Positions 58,403 through 64,000 of a stretch of 64,000 nt of DNA are shown one piece after another. The notes beneath the pieces were generated by a model. It made no database searches and had not been told where the DNA came from. It saw only the letters and a list, made by a program, of their open reading frames with translations. The translations under genes and the position numbers were made by a program. How positions within the stretch are numbered: the stretch's first letter is position 1; every line of letters begins with the position of its first letter. The DNA is from Dioszegia crocea. Taxonomy: Eukaryota; Basidiomycota; Tremellomycetes; Tremellales; Bulleribasidiaceae. The stretch is taken from positions 1,704,809 through 1,768,808 of the forward strand of contig BCKK01000002.1 in NCBI GenBank assembly GCA_001600615.1, read 5' to 3'.

Positions 58403-59441
58403 GCCGACCGTATATGTGTCGAGGCATTACGCAGGATGACTTGAGTCAGTGGGTATGTAGACATCAGACGGAAGCTTTCCGAGGCGGGCCGACTGGTCTC
58501 GCATATCGTCATATCTCTTGGAGACGTGGCACAGATGGGATGTAGACGCTTTATCAATATCGTGCACTCTTTCAAGGAGGACCCGGGCAGGATGAGATTT
58601 ACCCCTTTGGGGTAAGAGTGGCTTGTTACGTTACCGCGGCGAAATTGCGGCGGTTTGTTCGCCACCGAGAGACCAAAGTTGCAAGGCAAGATACCTGCAT
58701 TCGCAAAATCGCTCTCATCGTCCCTGCACCTCTCGCTCCGGAGCATCCACCTAATCCACATCTCTGCAGCCTATCCGTGGCTGAGCTTACTGGGAATTCT
58801 GCACTTCGCTGAATCTGCCACAAAATGCTAATGCCGAAACGCCGAATACCGCGCATTTGGATATCATCTGTAGGTTCCGTCCGGCGCATTGCCATCCTCA
58901 TCCTGCTCTCGACGGAGAGTGGACGGGCCCTGCTGCGACAACGCCGGGGTAACGACCCCGTGTTGCGAGAGTATCGCCGGGATGATGAAACTGGCCTTGC
59001 CTAGAACGGTAAGATGAACAATGGCCCTGCTGCGACAACGCCGGGGTCCGGCCCTGCTGCGATGTTCGCCGGGATGCCTCGCTGATATGACCTTTTATTT
59101 TTCCACCCACGCGCCTCAGCCGACCCGAGGTGTGCTTGCGACTATGTGCAAGCATTAGTGTGGTCAGGGTTGACATGGACATAAGCCCGACCTGCGCATC
59201 AAGATGCAACGCGAGCCATCATTTGAAGGTTTCATCTGCACCGAGGCTGGGCCTGGCTAAATACGCTGTGCAGTCCGACACTATCCTCAGCTCGGGATGA
59301 GTACCGATGTCGGTGTAACAAGTGAGGGAGGTCTGTGATAGGTCGGCCAGACTATGGGGGTGCCATGAATTACTGCCTACGATGCTATAGAATGTCACCT
59401 AACCTGATGAATATATGGTGCTGTGTCCGTTCCGATCTTCT
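58403..59441. other. Convergent intergenic region with short direct repeats
   Basis: 1039 bp between the AMP deaminase and CaaX-protein stops. Apart from the repeat cluster at 58927-59074 (listed separately) I see no gene; the open frames have no coding signal. Confidence 0.5.
58927..59074. repeat. Direct repeats of a 25-bp GC-rich unit
   Basis: The 25-mer that begins ggccctgctgcgacaacgcc (and ends ggggt) occurs exactly at 58927-58951 and 59023-59047. A diverged copy follows at 59050-59074 (ggccctgctgcgatgttcgc). A weaker relative, tgttgcgagagtatcgccgg, lies at about 58962. A small hairpin is possible at 58943-58961 (cggggtaacgaccccg). Origin unknown; possibly remnants of a MITE or minisatellite. 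Confidence 0.85.
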
Positions 59442-62077
59442 TCACATAATCACACATCCGCAGCCCCCACTATGTTCCCCCTCGTCCTTTCCCTTGGCCC
59501 TAGATTTTCCAGGCGCCTGACCAGACGCTGCTTTCGCTCGCTGTCCGCCCACCTGACTTCGTTCAACCGGGACACCCCCCATCCTCGCCTGCCCTTCAGC
59601 CATCTGCCTCTCCCCACCTCCGTCGCCTGGCCTATATTGCCCCTGGGCTCCTGTCATGCCTCCCTGTCGCGAACTAGCCATCCTCAATTCCGCCGCCGAT
59701 GCCTTCCGCGAGGCCACTGATGATTCCTGACGCAGGAACGATGCCTTCTTCGATATGGCCCCATCCGCTTCTTCGCCAGTTCGGGGAACGTCTCCCGAAC
59801 CAGGGCCTCCCGCTGACGGGTGACTGACAAGGGAAGAGAAGAGTGCAGGTGAGGGAGGTCCGATATCGTACGCGTCGTCATATGCGTCTGAGGTCTGGTT
59901 TGACTGATGGGGGTGTTGATATCGCTGGGGAGAGGGTGTGGGCGTGGGCTGGGATTCCGTAGATGTCTCGCGGGGATGACTATTTGATATAGACTGATGT
60001 AAAGGGTTATCGGGACTGGGTTCGAACGAAGGTGAGAAAGCCGACCCAGACCGAGCAGAAGACGACCATCCTTGTCCGCCCAAACCACCACCACTACCCA
60101 TTGATGTATTCAGCGGATTAGACATGTCCTCCTCCGACCTTGCCGCCCGGCCCTTTACCCACTTGACGGGCGTGCCATTCTTATCCCACTCCACCGCCAG
60201 GTCCCCTTCCTCCATCTCGTCGATGCCCACTTTATCGCCTAACCCCATTTTGCGCGCAAGAGCAGGTAAGACGACCTCGTCCCAATTCGCACCCTTGGGT
60301 GGCGTGTAGGCAGATTCGATCGGCACAAAATGGGCCGCAACGCCCATACGGGGTGGAGTGGGGATGGGGGATGTCGATCGGATATTGAGCGAGTGGCCGA
60401 GAGACATTGAGCGGGTGGTATTCGAGTTTTGGCTGGAAGATAGGGGAGTGCGGGATGATCCGGACCCGGTTGCTGAGCGTGGCTGGTGGGATGATCCTTG
60501 CTTGCCCCCGGCGGGCATCCTGGATGGATTACCGATCCCCAAGGCAGAACCAGTTGCCGATCTGGACATTCCCGTCGTTCTTCCATCTCCCCCAGCTCTC
60601 GTTTGCTTGGTCGGGAACATACTCTCCACCCTCTTTCGCTTGGGCATCCCTTCCTCCTCCCTCATTTCCTCCTCGTCCGGCCCATTCACTTCAGGATCAC
60701 TATCCATACGATGTCCATGACTCGCAATACGCATTGCCTCCTCCGGAGCAAGCCTAAAAGGAGGCAGCTCATCCCTCAGATTCGTTGTGTCCTGGAAAAC
60801 CTGCTGGCTCAGGTCAAAGCTTTCCCTATGCGCCAAGATCTCCTGATTCCCTTCTGCCCCTTGTCCGCTATAGTGACTCTGTTCCAGCTCACTTCCAGCA
60901 TCCTGACTCCTGGCCGGAGAGATAGAGGTCGATCGTGGTTTGTGCTGGTTCCGATTCCGATCGATCGGGATAGGTAGACCACTAGGCGGGTATTGCCGCT
61001 CTTGCGATGAGCCCGAGGACGACCGTTCGACCTGGGGTCGAGGAGCGAGAGTGGTCTTTGACCTAGGCCGTGTGACAGTCCGACTAGAGAGGATGGGAGG
61101 TGAGGAGTCCGACGCGGAGGTAGAGCTAGAGAGGGATGAGCCACTCGGCCTTCTCGGCCCCGATACTACAGGTTGGAGTCGGGGTATACGGGAGGGAGGG
61201 CTCTGGGAGTGTGATAGAGTGTCGTAGGTGTCATTGTAGGCTGGCCGTCTCACAGCGCTGGACTGGGTGGGGCGAGAGGGTATAGGTATTCTCGATGATC
61301 CAGCCTGATATTCCTGGGGTATGGACGAGGTTTGGGCCGGGTCAAAGAATGGAGTGGATTTGGTGCGTGATCGTATGGGTTGGCTAGTGGAGATAGGACC
61401 ACTGGTCCCGCCATAGCCGCCATGGGAAGAAAGGGGGGAAGGGGGAATTTCGTGCTGCTCATACTCGTGGAAGCCGGAGGATGAGAGTCGGTTTGAGAGG
61501 TACTGCGATTCCGATTCCAGACCTAAGCATGTCAGTCTCCCTGGTCTGCACAGTTGGTAATAGTAGATTTAGGAAGCCAGTTGTACACTCCGACAAGGAA
61601 AGAAGTCCGTCTGGTCTGCGTCAACCCTGCAAGGAAATTGAACGTACGCTTCTTCAAAGTTGGCACAATTTGATCTTCCCAGCTAGGCGGATGTATGCCC
61701 ATTGCGATAGCCATCGTGAAAGACTGTGGATCTGATACCTGAGTAGAGTGCTTCGCAGTGATAGTGTAGTATCCGACGATAGCGCTGTGAGTTGGTCCAC
61801 GCTCGAGGCCGAGGCTGACGTTGGGCGGACGGACAGCGAAAGGATAGGTGAATTTGACTTGTAAGATCAAATGCGCATGGCTAAGTATGTAAGGAATATC
61901 CTCGACAGGATATATATGAACAGCGATGACGGTCTTGGTACTGGGGTAGGTGGGATGAGATGATGATATATGGGTGGCGTGGATGGATGCGGGAATCAGA
62001 GCATTTTGTTGAATGGGAAATTTAAGGTTTCACACTACCGGACCCGGTTTCAGCTTGACCATCTCGGGTACAGCCAT
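59442..62077 (-). CDS. Prenylated (CaaX) protein with duplicated W-[ED]-[DE] motif, unknown function
   Basis: Predicted 801 residues from minus-strand exons 62077-62039, 61933-61648 and 61522-59442. The C-terminus is CGCVIM: a CaaX box (CVIM, Met favours farnesylation) with an adjacent cysteine that could be palmitoylated, so I infer membrane attachment. The N-terminal ~110 residues look globular (TVIAVHIYPVEDIPYILSHA, LQVKFTYPFAVRPPNVSLGL). They end in HPPSWEDQIVPTLKKRLE, and a related segment, GANWDEVVLPALARKMG, recurs near residue 520. Between them and after them the chain is disordered, Ser/Pro/Arg rich. I do not recognise the family. The first intron uses an AAG acceptor; with a CAG acceptor the start would instead be ATG 62093. 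Confidence 0.65.
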
Positions 62078-62232
62078 CTCTGCTGTCCGACATCTGTAGC
62101 GTCTGCTTGAGAGGTATACATAGAGAGAAGAGTCTACAGAGGAGTAAGAGGAAGAGGATAGTATGTAAACAGTATGGATATGTAGCGCTGAGCAAGAGCA
62201 AGAGTATAGAACGGCTCCCTCCGACCAGCCAT

Positions 62233-64000
62233 TTAACCCTCCATGGCCTGTAACAACTTGGCTTCTGCCTTAGCTGCCTTCTTCTCCTTGACCCGTCTCG
62301 CCTGTGCTTCCGCTGCAGCCCTATCATACAGCCCGCCCTCTCCGCCAGCTTCATCATCCCCACTTTCCACGTCCATCTCGTCACATTCCGACATGGCATA
62401 ATCATCCCCGCTCTCTCCTCCATCAGACGACACGCCATCATCCACATCCATGCCCGCTTCGGCAACCTGCACAAAGCTTCCACCTCTCGCGCCGAAATTC
62501 CCACTTCCCCCGCTCGGAGCCCAGCTGACTGCGTCCCAACTTGATCCCGCCTCCCCGACCAACATCCGGCACAGCTGCGGCGGTAATTGACCACCTGCAC
62601 TTTCCCACATTTCATCCCCCATCTCCTTCATCGTATTCACCTCAATCTCGAACAGCCTCGTCTCGTCATGCACCAACTCCCCGCCGTATCCATCCCCACC
62701 GACGACCCGACGGGCCTCTTCCTCAGTCGGTTCGGGCGCCCCGTCATCCGACCCAGCTACAGGTGTACCGGGCGTATCGCTCATACTACGCCTGTTCCGC
62801 TTCCTGTCCCTGGCATTCTCAGACGCGCCCTTGAAGATGGCCAGAGAGTTGATGCCTCGCGGCAAATGGATTCGGATGTGTGGAATGGGGATATTCGCCC
62901 ATAGGTCGGCGGCGGGTGAGCGAACAATGAGAGTGGCGAGAGGGTCAAAAGCGACAACGGAGAGTGCCTGGATAGTCGGCGACCAATGCTCCGTGATGAG
63001 TTGAAGAAGCTGGCGCCGCATTGTGTGTGCGAGGTGATATGCGACCTGACCCGGAGATTGGAATCGGGTGTGGCTGACTTGGGCAGCATAATCGACAACA
63101 GCGGGAGGTGGAGGTGGGGCAGGGGCAATAGGTGCTATGGCTAAAAGAGGGGCTCGCAGGCCCAGACGACTGGAAGGGCCTTGGTGTTGCTGTGCGGCGG
63201 ACGCGGGAGGCGGAATAGAAGTGGATAGCCTCATAGGCAAAGATGACGGTAGTCGGAGATAGGAAGGGAGGGTATTTGCATGATCGTTTTCGACGGCTGA
63301 GGTCGACGAGCTCGCCGCCTGAGTCCAGGCACCCATGATTGCCGCTCCGTATGCAGCTGCTGATGGATCGTACATGGCCTCGCTGGGCTGGTGCAGGGTC
63401 TCAGAAGGACCCGCCCCGGAGTTCAGATATAGCTCCTCAGTCTCGCCATCCGCCTGGGATGTATCGTCATCTCGGCTCAGCCCAGGGATGGTGAGGCTCG
63501 CCAGAGACGAGGACGACGCGCTAGACTGACTAAGCTGAGGGATGGTCGATGGGTGTGCGGGGTCGAACGGATGGCCACTGGGATGGCTTGTCGAGGAAGA
63601 TGATCCGCCAGGATTGGGGATAGCAACGCCCCCAGCCTCGACACCCTGCACTCTGTTGGTAAAACTTGCAATTTCCTCTTCGGTGGACTCGGAAGTTTCG
63701 CTCATCCCGTCTGAGATGTACCCCTCCGATTGGCCGGCAGCGAGACTCCCGTCCATATCTGTATCGTCGTCATGATGGTTTGTGGGCATTGCGAAGGTAG
63801 AGAAGAGATTGGGATAGTGGTTGTTGGTGGGTAAAGGCTGAGGCGTCCAGCTCACGTAGGGCAGACCATAGGTGGGACCTCCACCGGGTGCAAGGAGGGC
63901 GGAGCCGGTCCCTCCAGCTCCGCGGTAAACCGCAGGTGGGTGTGTCTGAGCTGCACCCAAACCCCAGCCTCCGCCACCGCCCGCACCCGCAAGACCAAAT
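62233..64000 (-). CDS. Unknown protein, 5' end outside the window
   Basis: One uninterrupted frame of about 589 codons from the window edge to a TAA (rc of tta) at 62233, ending LLQAMEG. The N-terminal part seen is Gly-, Ser- and Pro-rich. A compact, possibly folded stretch lies in the middle: QVAYHLAHTMRRQLLQLITE, LSVVAFDPLATLIVRSPAAD and IPHIRIHLPRGINSLAIFKG. The last third is acidic with a Lys/Ala-rich helical end (VKEKKAAKAEAKLLQ). No domain is recognised. No splice signals interrupt it, which is unusual in this intron-dense window. It is tandem to and 155 bp upstream of the CaaX gene. Confidence 0.65.
   Translation of the reverse strand, partial: FGLAGAGGGGGWGLGAAQTHPPAVYRGAGGTGSALLAPGGGPTYGLPYVSWTPQPLPTNNHYPNLFSTFAMPTNHHDDDTDMDGSLAAGQSEGYISDGMSETSESTEEEIASFTNRVQGVEAGGVAIPNPGGSSSSTSHPSGHPFDPAHPSTIPQLSQSSASSSSLASLTIPGLSRDDDTSQADGETEELYLNSGAGPSETLHQPSEAMYDPSAAAYGAAIMGAWTQAASSSTSAVENDHANTLPSYLRLPSSLPMRLSTSIPPPASAAQQHQGPSSRLGLRAPLLAIAPIAPAPPPPPAVVDYAAQVSHTRFQSPGQVAYHLAHTMRRQLLQLITEHWSPTIQALSVVAFDPLATLIVRSPAADLWANIPIPHIRIHLPRGINSLAIFKGASENARDRKRNRRSMSDTPGTPVAGSDDGAPEPTEEEARRVVGGDGYGGELVHDETRLFEIEVNTMKEMGDEMWESAGGQLPPQLCRMLVGEAGSSWDAVSWAPSGGSGNFGARGGSFVQVAEAGMDVDDGVSSDGGESGDDYAMSECDEMDVESGDDEAGGEGGLYDRAAAEAQARRVKEKKAAKAEAKLLQAMEG

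Noticed and set aside
62022..62077. In-frame TGA after MAVPEMVKLKPGPVV as stop-codon readthrough into the open frame
   Set aside because: A GT-AG intron (62038-61934) removes the stop and keeps frame, which is the simpler reading.

Overview
The window is nuclear DNA from a basidiomycete fungus, most likely a Tremellomycete (Cryptococcus-like yeast lineage). Nearly every gene is broken by many short introns, mostly 45-60 nt, with GT-AG ends and a CTGAC/CTAAC-type branch site just before the acceptor. The gene content fits: a CPL1-type secreted protein, a CFEM-like GPI protein, a DUF6534-type seven-helix protein, a class III (Nik1) hybrid histidine kinase and an Snx41/Atg20 sorting nexin. I rebuilt exons by hand from splice signals and reading-frame continuity. 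Except where stated, each join keeps frame to the stop.

Layout. 1-1069 (+): 3' part of a CSN12/PCID2-type PCI protein. 1284-4238 (-): Cep57-domain protein. 4704-6964 (-): SNX41, divergent from a PQ-loop transporter (7164-8399, +). 9624-10726 (+): CPL1-like secreted protein, convergent with CCT8 (11033-13005, -). 13334-18055 (+): two small paralogous genes of unknown function flanking a TPR/F-box/LRR (Dia2/Pof3-type) gene. 18132-18810 (-): CFEM-like GPI protein. 19173-20867 (+): kynureninase (BNA5). 21061-21346 (-): a possible small gene. 22787-27892 (+): NIK1. 29971-32848 (+): Zn2Cys6 transcription factor. 33179-36672 (-): SQS1. 36940-39304 (-): Rieske/AIF-type oxidoreductase. 41188-43242 (+): DUF6534-type membrane protein. 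43419-47706 (-): ECM16/DHX37 helicase, divergent from kynurenine 3-monooxygenase (BNA4, 47988-49905, +). 50258-53114 (-): membrane-anchored heparinase-II/III-like protein. 54128-58402 (+): AMP deaminase. 59442-62077 (-): prenylated (CaaX) protein. 62233-64000 (-): unknown protein running off the window edge.

The genes do not form a metabolic cluster, but some functions recur. Two consecutive enzymes of the kynurenine route to NAD (BNA4, BNA5) lie about 27 kb apart. A Prp43 activator (SQS1) and a ribosome-biogenesis DEAH helicase (ECM16) are both present. Several surface or secretory proteins occur: CPL1-like, CFEM-like, heparinase-like and DUF6534.

The least explained material is the pair of tiny genes at 13334-13908 and 17330-18055. 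They share intron positions and a repeated LPxGTxLPxG motif. The CaaX protein with a duplicated W-[ED]-[DE] motif is also unexplained. Intergenic stretches of 1-2 kb at 8400-9623, 21347-22786, 27893-29970, 39305-41187 and 58403-59441 hold no gene I can support.
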